Assembly: GCA_023411555.1 (NCBI GenBank) | Contig: JAEYOQ010000055.1 | Coordinates: 1 to 64,000, forward strand | Origin: Bacillota bacterium | GTDB taxonomy: Bacteria > Bacillota > Clostridia > Lachnospirales > Lachnospiraceae | DNA length: 64,000 nucleotides | Direction: 5' to 3' | In this document: piece after piece, positions 24,296-32,483 of the stretch | How positions within the stretch are numbered: position 1 is the stretch's first letter | How the letters are laid out: every line of letters begins with the position of its first letter | Position numbers and translations under genes: made by a program | The notes under the pieces: model-generated | Seen by the model: only the letters and a program-made list of their open reading frames with translations | Told to the model about the DNA's origin: nothing | Database searches by the model: none

Positions 24296-25237
24296 ATGGA
24301 AGATAGGAATATCAGTGCATATTCGAAGGAAATTTTATGGAGGTACATAGTTCGTAAAAACAGAAAGCAAAAAACTGAATTTATCAATCGAACGAAGGAA
24401 ATACTGGAAGAACAAGGATATTCAGTTAGGGTAGAGCAAGGGGGACTGGCTCGGAGCAGAAATATTGTGGTTGGTGACATTGAAAAAGCAAGAGTTATCT
24501 ATACTGCACATTACGATACCTGTGCTGTTATGCCAATACCAAATTTTGTGACACCGAATAATTTATTGTTTTATATCATCTATCAGCTTATGCTAGCGGC
24601 AATCATACTCGGATCAGGCTCACTAATTGGGCGGCTGGTATCCCTATCTACGAATGAGCTGTTCGGCTCAATTGTTGGGATGCTTCTTGCTTTGTTATGC
24701 TGTTATCAGATCATGGCAGGGATAGCTAATCCCAATACCTATAATGATAATACATCAGGCGTAATTACTCTGATCGAGATAGCTATGAGCCTGCCAGCGG
24801 AGGAGCGAAGCAAGGCAGCCTTTGTCTTTTTTGATAATGAGGAGCTTGGATTATTAGGATCATCTATGTTTTATAAGAAGCACCGTAAGAATGTACGAGA
24901 TACCGTTGTAGTTAATTTTGACTGTGTATCGGACGGAGACTATATTCTTGCGATCGCCAATAAACGGATGATAAAGGACACCGCTTTATATGAGTTAATG
25001 AAAGCGAGCCTTACCTCGGATCAGAATAAGAAGGTGGATTATCTATCTGCCTCCAGATCCTTTTATCCTTCGGATCAGATTGTCTTCAAGAAGTATTTTG
25101 GGATTGCAGCAGTACGTAAGGCTCCTATTCTTGGTTACTATCTGGGAAGAATTCATACACCCTTTGATACAATCTTTGATGAGAGGAATATAAGGCTGCT
25201 ATCGGATGCCATGGTTAATTATACGAAGCGGCTATAA
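24296..25237 (+). CDS. M28-type metallopeptidase with membrane segments
   Basis: The 313-residue protein keeps the zinc-ligand pattern of M28 aminopeptidases: AHYDT (about residue 74), NDNTSG (about 150), NEELGLLGS (about 183), a following NFDCV and a distal RIHTPFD histidine. Between the first and second ligand sets it carries an insertion with two membrane-spanning stretches (NLLFYIIYQLMLAAIILG and IVGMLLALLCCYQIM). The active site would therefore be held at the membrane. It follows the ABC operon by 41 bases without a terminator and is probably co-transcribed. A role in degrading a peptide handled by the transporters is inference. Confidence 0.8.
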   Translation: MEDRNISAYSKEILWRYIVRKNRKQKTEFINRTKEILEEQGYSVRVEQGGLARSRNIVVGDIEKARVIYTAHYDTCAVMPIPNFVTPNNLLFYIIYQLMLAAIILGSGSLIGRLVSLSTNELFGSIVGMLLALLCCYQIMAGIANPNTYNDNTSGVITLIEIAMSLPAEERSKAAFVFFDNEELGLLGSSMFYKKHRKNVRDTVVVNFDCVSDGDYILAIANKRMIKDTALYELMKASLTSDQNKKVDYLSASRSFYPSDQIVFKKYFGIAAVRKAPILGYYLGRIHTPFDTIFDERNIRLLSDAMVNYTKRL

Positions 25238-25348
25238 GGATAAGAAAGATAACTACTTACACTTTAATCCAGCTTCAATTATGATGGACACCCGCTCGGC
25301 TTTACTATAAAATAGGTTAAATGATAGATGGGTATAGGAGTAAATTGC

Positions 25349-26101
25349 ATGGCAGAATATAAGGATTATCGTAAATCGGAAAAGATTAAATCATTAAAAG
25401 AGGGAGTTTATCCAGTGGAATATTCGATGAAAGTCATCGCCCATATTCATACGGATTTTCCGACCAAGTTCGGAATCCCGAGACAGAGTGGGGTTGTAGA
25501 TGAGCTGAAGGCTTCTATTATATTCGAGCCGGAGTATCGCAATCCGGAGGCATTTCGCGGGATAGAAGGCTTTACTCATATCTGGCTTATCTGGGCCTTC
25601 TCGGAGACCATGAGGGATACATGGTCTCCGATGGTACGGCCTCCGAGGCTCGGTGGTATCAAGCGAATGGGAGTCTTTGCGACCAGATCACCCTTCCGGC
25701 CAAACTCCATCGGACTTTCCTGTGTTAGATTAGAGCAGGTGGAGCTATATACCGAGAATGGACCGGTGCTTCATGTTTCCGGAGCCGATCTGATGGATAA
25801 GACCCCTATCTATGACATTAAGCCTTATCTTCCTTATACAGACAGTCATCCTGAAGCCCAGGGAGGCTTTGCAGACCCGGTGAAGGATCATGCACTGGAG
25901 GTCGTTTTTCCGGAGCAATGGCTGGGTATGATACCGGAGGAAAAAAGAGATGCTCTCATGGGCGTACTTGCACAGGATCCCCGGCCGGCGTATCAGAATG
26001 ATCCACAGCGTATTTATGGCTTCGAATTCTGTGGCCTTGATATTAGGTTTACAGTAAAGGATAAGGTACTGACAATTTATGAGATTGTAGTATTATCATA
26101 G
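25349..26101 (+). CDS. trmO: tRNA (N6-threonylcarbamoyladenosine-37)-N6 methyltransferase TrmO
   Basis: The core starts at MKVIAHIHTDFPTKFGIPRQ and contains GIEGFTHIWLIWAFSE, MGVFATRSPFRPNSIGLS and the G-A-D-L-x-D-x-T-P-I-Y-D-I-K-P-Y segment, all hallmarks of the TsaA/TrmO (UPF0066, YaeB) family. These use S-adenosylmethionine to methylate t6A37 in tRNA. The total is 250 residues from ATG 25349; an ATG at 25328 is seven codons longer and neither has a strong ribosome binding site. It forms a single-gene unit in a run of unrelated plus-strand genes. Confidence 0.93.
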   Translation: MAEYKDYRKSEKIKSLKEGVYPVEYSMKVIAHIHTDFPTKFGIPRQSGVVDELKASIIFEPEYRNPEAFRGIEGFTHIWLIWAFSETMRDTWSPMVRPPRLGGIKRMGVFATRSPFRPNSIGLSCVRLEQVELYTENGPVLHVSGADLMDKTPIYDIKPYLPYTDSHPEAQGGFADPVKDHALEVVFPEQWLGMIPEEKRDALMGVLAQDPRPAYQNDPQRIYGFEFCGLDIRFTVKDKVLTIYEIVVLS

Positions 26102-26216
26102 CATACTGAGCGATTGATATGGTTATCAGAATATGGTAAAATATGTATTGTTGTAAGGAGCCGATTGATGAGTCTCCTTCATAACGAAGGATAAAGAAAG
26201 ATAGAGGGGTAGGATT

Positions 26217-26741
26217 ATGGAAACAGATAGATTGATACTTCGAGGTTTACAGCCCGGAGATGAGAAGCATATATTTGAGATACGTAATAGCGATTATGTC
26301 ATGAAATATAATGCGATGAAGCCATCAACCATGGAAGAGCTACAGGAAGAGATCAAGAAGGAAATGGAGTCTGAGGACACCTACTGTATGGTGCTCAAAG
26401 AGACGAACGAGTTTATCGGAATGATTTTTTTAAGCCAGGACTCCCTGCGCTACAGAGTCAACGCTTTATGCTTATCGTATTATTTGGGAGAGCAGTACGC
26501 TTCTAAGGGATATATGACGGAGGCACTAAGAGAGATTATTCGATATGTATTCGAGGATAGAGGGGTTGATGTGCTATCTGTAAGAGCCTTTAAGGCCAAT
26601 GAGGCCTCCATAAGGCTCATTGAAAAGCTAGGCTTCGTATATGAAGGCTGTATTCGTAGATGTGTAAAGGGCTATCAGGATATCATTTATGATGATATGG
26701 TATACTCTATATTAAAAGAGGAGTACAATGCATGTCTATAG
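26217..26741 (+). CDS. GNAT acetyltransferase, RimJ/RimL type
   Basis: The 174 residues begin METDRLILRGLQPGDEKHIF, the typical N-terminus of RimJ/RimL-like acetyltransferases. The acetyl-CoA region follows (SYYLGEQYASKGYMTEALRE, about residues 87-106), then VRAFKANEASIRLIEKLGFVYEGCIRR. Members acetylate protein N-termini or small molecules. A GATAGAGGGGTAGG site precedes ATG 26217. It stands alone between trmO and an SDR gene. Confidence 0.88.
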   Translation: METDRLILRGLQPGDEKHIFEIRNSDYVMKYNAMKPSTMEELQEEIKKEMESEDTYCMVLKETNEFIGMIFLSQDSLRYRVNALCLSYYLGEQYASKGYMTEALREIIRYVFEDRGVDVLSVRAFKANEASIRLIEKLGFVYEGCIRRCVKGYQDIIYDDMVYSILKEEYNACL

Positions 26742-26812
26742 ACGAATAGAATCTATTCTTAAGCTGTCTGTTTGAAAAGCAGTATTTAATGGCATAATGA
26801 GAGGGAGGAAAT

Positions 26813-27664
26813 ATGGTAAGTGAGGGAAAAAAATTAGCTGTTGTTACCGGAGGTAATTCCGGCATGGGTAAAGCAACGGTAGCAGCCTTAGCCGATCAAG
26901 GATATACTGTAATTATGCTATGCAGGAGCAAGGCTAGAGGAGAGACAGCACTTCAGGAATTACTGGAGAAGAAGGGACGAGATATTCGACTGATGCTATG
27001 TGACCTCGGTCATATGGAGGATATACGACGTTTTACCGATGAGTTTAAATGCCTTTACACCAGACTGGATGTATTGGTCAACAATGCAGGGGTGATTTCC
27101 TTGGATCGTAGAGAGACCTTTGATGGCCTGGAGGAGCAGTTTGGTGTCAACCATATCGGACATTTTCTTCTTACTTTGCGGCTACTGGACCTTATGGACC
27201 GGGGGAGCAGAATTGTAGTCGTAGCCTCCGGAGCTCATAAGGTGGGTAAGATTCACTTCGATGACTATAATCTTAAGAAATATTTTCATGTGATAAAAGC
27301 ATATAGTCAATCCAAACTAGCCAATGTACTATTAGCCCGTGAACTGGCTGTGAGGGTAAAACCTAGAGGAATCCTCGTTAATTGTTGTCATCCGGGAGCG
27401 GTAGCAACCTCAATGGGAATAGATCGCAATACCGGTTTCGGCACCTTTATCACCGGATTATTAAAGCCGATATTTTTAACATCAGAGGAGGGTGCTAAGA
27501 CAGCGGTATATCTCGCTACCTCGTCGGAAGGTGGCAAGGTGACAGGAAAGTATTTCTACCGTTGTCAGATGGCTGCTACCTCAAAGGCAGCGAAAAGTCG
27601 CAAGCTTGCAAAAAGGCTTTTTGAACTTAGCGAAAAGCTTACGGGTGAATATTTATCCGTTTAG
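26813..27664 (+). CDS. short-chain dehydrogenase/reductase (retinol-dehydrogenase-like)
   Basis: The 283-residue Rossmann protein carries the NAD(P) motif TGGNSGMGKA (about residues 13-22), the structural NNAG (about 89-92), a catalytic Ser in VVASGAHK and the YSQSK active-site Tyr/Lys (about 164-168). The layout of VNHIGHFLLTLRLLD and CHPGAVATSM matches the WWOX/retinol-dehydrogenase-like branch. GAGGGAGGAAAT precedes ATG 26813. The substrate is unknown. Confidence 0.88.
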   Translation: MVSEGKKLAVVTGGNSGMGKATVAALADQGYTVIMLCRSKARGETALQELLEKKGRDIRLMLCDLGHMEDIRRFTDEFKCLYTRLDVLVNNAGVISLDRRETFDGLEEQFGVNHIGHFLLTLRLLDLMDRGSRIVVVASGAHKVGKIHFDDYNLKKYFHVIKAYSQSKLANVLLARELAVRVKPRGILVNCCHPGAVATSMGIDRNTGFGTFITGLLKPIFLTSEEGAKTAVYLATSSEGGKVTGKYFYRCQMAATSKAAKSRKLAKRLFELSEKLTGEYLSV

Positions 27665-27700
27665 ACATGATGATTACAGGAAGGAGTTAATAACTATACT

Positions 27701-27925
27701 ATGGAAAACCAGAATCCAAACCAGGAGATTATGGACAAGATGACAAAGGTATGTATTTGCAAAGGCATACCCAGATCTACGATGAAAAATGCAATTAGAA
27801 ACGGAGCCAAAACCTTAGCAGAGGTGCAAAAAGCCACGGGTGCAGGTAGCGGCCCCTGCGGTGGAAGAAGATGTACACCAAAGATATTGGAGCTTTTAGA
27901 AACCATGGCAGAAACCCAGGAATAG
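27701..27925 (+). CDS. BFD-like [2Fe-2S]-binding protein
   Basis: The 74 residues contain the bacterioferritin-associated-ferredoxin cysteine pattern: VCICKG near residues 17-22 and GPCGGRRC near 51-58, so four cysteines ligate a [2Fe-2S] cluster in a helical fold. AGGAAGGAG lies 20 bases upstream, a little distant. Stand-alone BFD-like proteins can pass electrons to or from ferritins and other partners. No partner gene is adjacent, since the SDR and esterase neighbours are unrelated. Confidence 0.85.
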   Translation: MENQNPNQEIMDKMTKVCICKGIPRSTMKNAIRNGAKTLAEVQKATGAGSGPCGGRRCTPKILELLETMAETQE

Positions 27926-28018
27926 AGAGGCTAAGTATTACGATCAATGGGAGGGTAATGATCCTAGTATGGGATAAGGCTTCAATAAGGTGAGGTAAAA
28001 TTACGTGGAGGCTTCGTT

Positions 28019-29143
28019 ATGTTAGGTAATGATAGATTAAAGCAATATGCTTTATCGGAGCTGGAGAATATCAAGGTTCATGGGCGGACTACGAACCAGA
28101 TGGTGCCGTTAACCTTGTTTTGGACTGGCAGTGCCTTGGAAGTGAATGCTAAGAGCTCAGAGCTTTGGATAGAGATTGAGGCAGATTATGCTATGTATGA
28201 GCCCTGGATCAGCATAATTATCAATGGAGCCTTGGTGGGGCGCTATATGATTACCGCCGGTAGACGTTGGCATTGTATATTTCGTGGTATGAATGAGAAG
28301 GTTGTCAAGAATGTACGAATTGTTAAGGATGTACAGGCTATGAGCGATGACCCTGACGCTAAATTGCAGTTTCATGCATTTAAGCTTGATGGTGAGTTTC
28401 TGCCGGTGGAGGATAAGCCCTACCGAATTGAATTTATCGGAGACAGCATCACCTCAGGAGAAGGTATCGTAGGGGCGAAGTCCGAGGAGGATTGGATCTC
28501 CATGTGGTTTAGCGCAGTTGATAATTATACTGCGATGACGGCAGATATGTTGAATGCCGATTATCGGGTCATATCACATAGCGGCTGGGGGGTTCTTACT
28601 TCGTGGGATAATAATCCACATAAGAATATTCCGGATATCTATGAGAAGGTATGCGGTCTCTTACAGGGTGAGATGAATGAAGCCTTGGGAGCACTCCAGG
28701 ACAATGATTTTATCACGTGGCAGCCGGATATCATCGTAATCAATCTTGGAACCAATGACAATGGCGCTTTCCATTCGCCACAGTGGAAGGATGAGGCGAC
28801 TGGTGAGAGTCACAAGCAGCGCTTAATGGAGGACGGCAGTTACCATGAGGAGGATCTCCAGGCTTTTGAGAAGGCAGCTATGAACTTCCTGATTAAGCTT
28901 AGAAGCCATAATCCAAAGGCGCAGATTGTCTGGGCTTATGGCATGATCGGAATTCCTATGATGCCCTCCATCTATCGTGCTGTTGAGGCATATCAGAGGT
29001 TCTCAGGTGATAAAAGAGTGTCGGTATTCCAGTTGCCCAATACGACCGATGAGACAATCGGAGCCAGACAGCATCCCGGTAAAGCAGCACATGAAAAAGC
29101 GGCTAAGGAGCTGGCGGATTACTTGAAGCAATATCTAGGGTAA
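28019..29143 (+). CDS. SGNH-hydrolase acetylesterase, CE2-like
   Basis: The 374-residue protein has an N-terminal beta-sandwich (about 1-130) and a C-terminal SGNH domain: block I FIGDSITSGEG with Ser143, block III GTND (about 242) and block V RQHPGKAAHE with the catalytic His. This two-domain order matches carbohydrate esterase family 2, which removes acetyl groups from xylan or other polysaccharides. No signal peptide is present, so it probably deacetylates imported oligosaccharides in the cytoplasm. Nearby glycan genes (GH5, GPH transporter) are not in the same operon. Confidence 0.85.
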   Translation: MLGNDRLKQYALSELENIKVHGRTTNQMVPLTLFWTGSALEVNAKSSELWIEIEADYAMYEPWISIIINGALVGRYMITAGRRWHCIFRGMNEKVVKNVRIVKDVQAMSDDPDAKLQFHAFKLDGEFLPVEDKPYRIEFIGDSITSGEGIVGAKSEEDWISMWFSAVDNYTAMTADMLNADYRVISHSGWGVLTSWDNNPHKNIPDIYEKVCGLLQGEMNEALGALQDNDFITWQPDIIVINLGTNDNGAFHSPQWKDEATGESHKQRLMEDGSYHEEDLQAFEKAAMNFLIKLRSHNPKAQIVWAYGMIGIPMMPSIYRAVEAYQRFSGDKRVSVFQLPNTTDETIGARQHPGKAAHEKAAKELADYLKQYLG

Positions 29144-29227
29144 TTAAAGAACTCAGAAAGCTGAATTCTTTGGTATTGAGAGGTTTGGTTCACAAGCACA
29201 CAAAGGTGTAATAAATCGATATGATAT

Positions 29228-29271
29228 AAAAAAGCTTGGTTGGATTATCGACAGGTCCTTCTAAGCTTTTT
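29228..29271. terminator. bidirectional terminator between convergent genes
   Basis: AAAAAAGCTT (29228-29237) pairs with AAGCTTTTT (29263-29271) with a long interior, flanked by A/T runs on both sides. It serves the esterase (+) and the isoprenoid-synthase-like gene (-). Confidence 0.5.
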
Positions 29272-29304
29272 CTATATTTTTATCGTTTAATGGTTGGTAT
29301 GAGA

Positions 29305-30540
29305 CTAGTTAATCAGCAGGTCTAGTACTTTCATGTAATTATCCTGTATCTTATCCTCTTGTGTGTCGAGAGAGTTTACCTTGGCAGCCTCAAGGTAGGA
29401 AAGGGTGACAGGGAGGTACGTTTCTATTCGCCTCCGATATTCCTGTGAGAAGAACTCCTTGCTTCCACAGAGGGATGTATAGATTAGCAAATTACTACTT
29501 TTATGAATAAAGGTTTTGAAGGTGTCATTTTCAGCGGAGTAGGTATTCATAATACCGTTCAGAAAATGAAGGAGTTTATTCACCAGCCTTTCCTCCTGTT
29601 CCATGGAAAGATTAATGGTGAACAAGGTCTGATGACCTTTCTCACTGTCCTCTTTTATATCCTGAAGATCATCCGCCAGTTGAAGGAAAAAGCCAAACCC
29701 CATATAAAAATGAAAATCAGCAGGTGTCAACTCCTTGTTAATAAGGAAACGGTCCACCAGCACGGATACACCTCCCTTGAATAGCGAGATGTATAATCGA
29801 TCCTCTTCACTAAGAGTTTCAGTCTGATTTTGCTGGCGAAGACTCTCCTCCTGTGCCTCCAGCATCATAAGGAGTAAGGTGTAGATACGATCATCCTTGT
29901 CTCTGGGGTAATCAGATGCTATGGCCTGAAGTAGATCACAGGTCTTTTTATGATGTTCACAGGCAGGGTGAACCTCTTTGCCCATAAGCTTATCGCGAAT
30001 TAATTGATTATACTTCTTTTTCTCATGGGATGAGAGCTTCATACTATCAATATAATTATCAGTAAAGGGATAGAGCATGCTATACCCAAAAGCTGCATTA
30101 CTGAAGCCTGATTGAACTAGGTGAATTACCTTAAACATGGCATATACGATATAATTGCGAATTCCTTGCCCGATCTCATAGAATCTTAGCTCTGGAGAGA
30201 AGAGGCGTACCTGCTTCGTAAAAATCACTAGCTCTTCATAGAAGGCTTCTATTTCTTCTTGCTGCATTGCTTCATGGATACCGATTATGTTCTCTTGACA
30301 AAGGACCTGAAATATATTATTCAGTGTATCCTTCTTCCATTTGCTTTGTCGAAATGACAGTTTGGGAGGCTTACTGGTCTGCTTCCGTAAATATTCAGAA
30401 ATTCTATTGGCATATACTTCATTTTCTATTTTCTTTTCAGCAGATATCTCTTCTAAGAAATCAGGAAAGTCCTCACTGGCAGCAAGCCATTCCTTCCTTA
30501 ATAATTCAATGTGTTCCTTGACGTCCCTTCGAATATCCAT
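29305..30540 (-). CDS. isoprenoid-synthase-fold protein (class 1), function unknown
   Basis: The protein is 411 residues, almost entirely helical. A late motif, FFLQLADDLQDIKEDSEKG (about residues 286-304), matches the second Asp-rich region of trans-prenyltransferases (Q-x-x-D-D-x-x-D). An earlier MLYPFTDNYIDSMKLS (about 158-173) sits where the first Asp-rich motif would be but has D-N-Y-I-D instead of D-D-x-x-D. Overall it fits the class 1 isoprenoid superfamily, but not a known polyprenyl synthase or terpene cyclase. It is monocistronic, with no other isoprenoid genes nearby. The start at 30540 (MDIRRDV) is preferred over 30555. Confidence 0.6.
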   Translation of the reverse strand: MDIRRDVKEHIELLRKEWLAASEDFPDFLEEISAEKKIENEVYANRISEYLRKQTSKPPKLSFRQSKWKKDTLNNIFQVLCQENIIGIHEAMQQEEIEAFYEELVIFTKQVRLFSPELRFYEIGQGIRNYIVYAMFKVIHLVQSGFSNAAFGYSMLYPFTDNYIDSMKLSSHEKKKYNQLIRDKLMGKEVHPACEHHKKTCDLLQAIASDYPRDKDDRIYTLLLMMLEAQEESLRQQNQTETLSEEDRLYISLFKGGVSVLVDRFLINKELTPADFHFYMGFGFFLQLADDLQDIKEDSEKGHQTLFTINLSMEQEERLVNKLLHFLNGIMNTYSAENDTFKTFIHKSSNLLIYTSLCGSKEFFSQEYRRRIETYLPVTLSYLEAAKVNSLDTQEDKIQDNYMKVLDLLIN

Positions 30541-30610
30541 TCTATATCCCCTCACCCTTTAATATGTTCCTATACCAAACACCACAATTCAATAGTCCCC
30601 TTATTATTGA

Positions 30611-30757
30611 GGTGGTAATTATGGTAATTATAACATATTATTTCCAGAATGCAAAAGAAACCATTACTTCTCTGATGTAGATAAAGGTAAGCTGGTAAAA
30701 AACCCGATACCTATTAAAGCGTATCTATGTAAAGAATGTGGCATGGTCTTTTTATAA
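30611..30757 (+). pseudogene. zinc-ribbon coding relic without start
   Basis: After a TGA, 48 open codons read PECKRNHYFSDVDKGK and then IKAYLCKECGMVFL before TAA. Two Cys motifs (PEC and CKECG) suggest a small zinc-ribbon protein. There is no start codon in frame and no ribosome binding site, so it is probably a remnant. The rest of the 30541-30922 gap holds only hairpins. Confidence 0.3.
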
Positions 30758-30828
30758 AAGGAATATAGTTGTCAGGATTATGAATAAGGCTGCTGCATTA
30801 TGCAACAACCCCTATAAGTATAAAGATA

Positions 30829-30867
30829 AAAAGGATCAGGACTATCCATAGGTCAGTCCTGATCCTT
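30829..30867 (-). terminator. terminator of the liv operon
   Basis: Bases 30829-30842 and 30854-30867 form a perfect 14-bp stem. On the minus strand it is followed by TTTTATCTTTAT. It lies about 55 bases beyond the livF stop. Confidence 0.8.
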
Positions 30868-30891
30868 TAACTTCTTCCTGATTTTATTCAT

Positions 30892-30925
30892 GATAATAGA
30901 AAGTTGCGGAGCGTGCTTTCTATTA
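30892..30925. repeat. hairpin of a recurrent family (copy 2)
   Basis: ATAATAGAAAG (30892-30902) pairs with CTTTCTATTAT (30915-30925) around TTGCGGAGCGTG. The hairpin overlaps the livF stop codon. Compared with the copy at 15863, the inner stem and loop are conserved, while the outer stem differs with both sides changed to keep pairing. Confidence 0.6.
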
Positions 30926-31648
30926 TTTATGCTTTGATTTACCCAGATAAGCAGCCTTTACGGATTCATCATTAAGAAGCTCGTGGCCGGTACCGGCTAA
31001 GGATATATTTCCGGTCTCACACACATAGCCGTAGTGGGCAAGCTTCAATGCCAGATTAGCATTTTGTTCTACCAGAAGGATGGTTACTCCCTCTTGATTT
31101 ACCGTCTTAATAATATTCATAATATCATTCACGATGATAGGAGCTAATCCGAGGGAAGGCTCATCCATCATAATAAGCTTTGGCTTGCTCATCAGAGCAC
31201 GACCAACCGCTAGCATCTGCTGCTCACCGCCGGACAGTGTGCCGGCCATCTGCCAGGAGCGTTCCTGTAATCTGGGAAACAGCTTATAGATCCATTCAAT
31301 ATCCTTATCAAGATTATCCTTGCGTAGGTAGCCGCCGATCTTGAGGTTTTCAAGAACCGTAAGGTTTGCAAAAACGCGACGACCCTCAGGTACAAGGGTA
31401 ATCCCCTTTTCTACAATTGCATTAGTGGTTTTACCTGTAATCTCCTCACCCTGATAGAGTATCTTTCCACTTTCCGCCTTTACCAATCCTGCGATGGTAC
31501 GAAGAATGGTGCTCTTGCCTGCACCGTTAGCGCCGATCAGAGTTACAATCTCACCTTCGGGAACGTTCAGGCTGATACCCTTAACAGCACGGATACCACC
31601 ATAGGATACATACAGATTATCTAAGGTTAATAAATTATTCTTCGCCAT
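30923..31648 (-). CDS. livF: branched-chain amino acid ABC transporter ATPase LivF
   Basis: The 241-residue ATPase has Walker A GANGAGKST (about residue 38), signature LSGGEQQM and Walker B LIMMDEPSLGLAP; the SLGLAP ending and VPEGRRVFANLTVLENL are diagnostic for LivF. It overlaps livG by 14 bases and is the last gene of the livJHMGF operon. It energises import of branched-chain amino acids, or amides/urea in related systems, at the inner face of the membrane. The specificity rests with the binding protein. Confidence 0.94.
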   Translation of the reverse strand: MAKNNLLTLDNLYVSYGGIRAVKGISLNVPEGEIVTLIGANGAGKSTILRTIAGLVKAESGKILYQGEEITGKTTNAIVEKGITLVPEGRRVFANLTVLENLKIGGYLRKDNLDKDIEWIYKLFPRLQERSWQMAGTLSGGEQQMLAVGRALMSKPKLIMMDEPSLGLAPIIVNDIMNIIKTVNQEGVTILLVEQNANLALKLAHYGYVCETGNISLAGTGHELLNDESVKAAYLGKSKHK

Positions 31649-32483
31649 CTTCCTGTACCCCCAAATAAGCTTCTATAACACGCTGGTTATTCTGTATCTC
31701 CTCCGGAGTTCCGGAAGCAATCAGCTTTCCGAAGTCCAGCACATAGATACGATCGGAAATATCCATAACCAGATCCATATGGTGCTCTATCATAAATATT
31801 GTTAGATTGAATTTCTTGCGAATATCATAGATGAAAGCAGTCAACTCGTCGGTTTCCTGCGGATTCATACCTGCAGCAGGTTCGTCTAAAAGCAATAGCT
31901 CAGGGTTTGTTGCCAATGCGCGGGCAATCTCCAGATGGCGCTGTTGGCCATAAGGGAGGGAGCTTGCCACCTCATCCTTAACTTCGGTAAGCCCGAGAAT
32001 ATCAAGGAGCTTTAAGGTGTCTTCACGCATCGCTTTCTCCTCCTTGTAGTTGAGGCCAAGGGTAGCCGTGAATAAATTTGCTTTTTGACGCATATGCTTT
32101 GCAATCAGTACATTGTCAAATGCGGTAAGTTCCTTGAAGAGGCGGATGTTCTGGAAGGTTCTTGCCACACCAAGCTTTGTGATCTGGTCCGGAGTCTTTC
32201 TCATGGTCGCTGTATACTGGCCTTTATTCTGTCCGGCATAAAGCTTCTTCATGTTGCCCTTAGGGAAATTGCTGGTGATCATATTATCCTTGAAATACAC
32301 TGCACCGTTGGTGGGAGCATAGACACCGGTAATTACATTGAAGGCAGTCGTTTTACCCGCACCGTTTGGTCCAATCAGAGAGACAATCTCATTCTGTTTT
32401 ACTTCCAGGGACAGATTATCAACTGCTACAACACCACCAAATTGCATTGTGATATCACTTAATTTCAGAACGGTATTACTCAT
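31635..32483 (-). CDS. livG: branched-chain amino acid ABC transporter ATPase LivG
   Basis: The 282-residue ATPase has Walker A GPNGAGKTT (about residue 40), ARTFQNIRLF, signature LPYGQQRHLEIARAL and Walker B LLLDEPAAGMNPQE, all LivG features. The start at 32483 is set by GAGGAGG seven bases upstream and overlaps the livM stop (ATGAGTAA). It forms the ATPase heterodimer with LivF. Confidence 0.94.
   Translation of the reverse strand: MSNTVLKLSDITMQFGGVVAVDNLSLEVKQNEIVSLIGPNGAGKTTAFNVITGVYAPTNGAVYFKDNMITSNFPKGNMKKLYAGQNKGQYTATMRKTPDQITKLGVARTFQNIRLFKELTAFDNVLIAKHMRQKANLFTATLGLNYKEEKAMREDTLKLLDILGLTEVKDEVASSLPYGQQRHLEIARALATNPELLLLDEPAAGMNPQETDELTAFIYDIRKKFNLTIFMIEHHMDLVMDISDRIYVLDFGKLIASGTPEEIQNNQRVIEAYLGVQEDGEE

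Noticed and set aside
29503..29784. Plus-strand frame of 93 codons
   Set aside because: It is the antisense of the isoprenoid-synthase-like gene and has no translation start signal.
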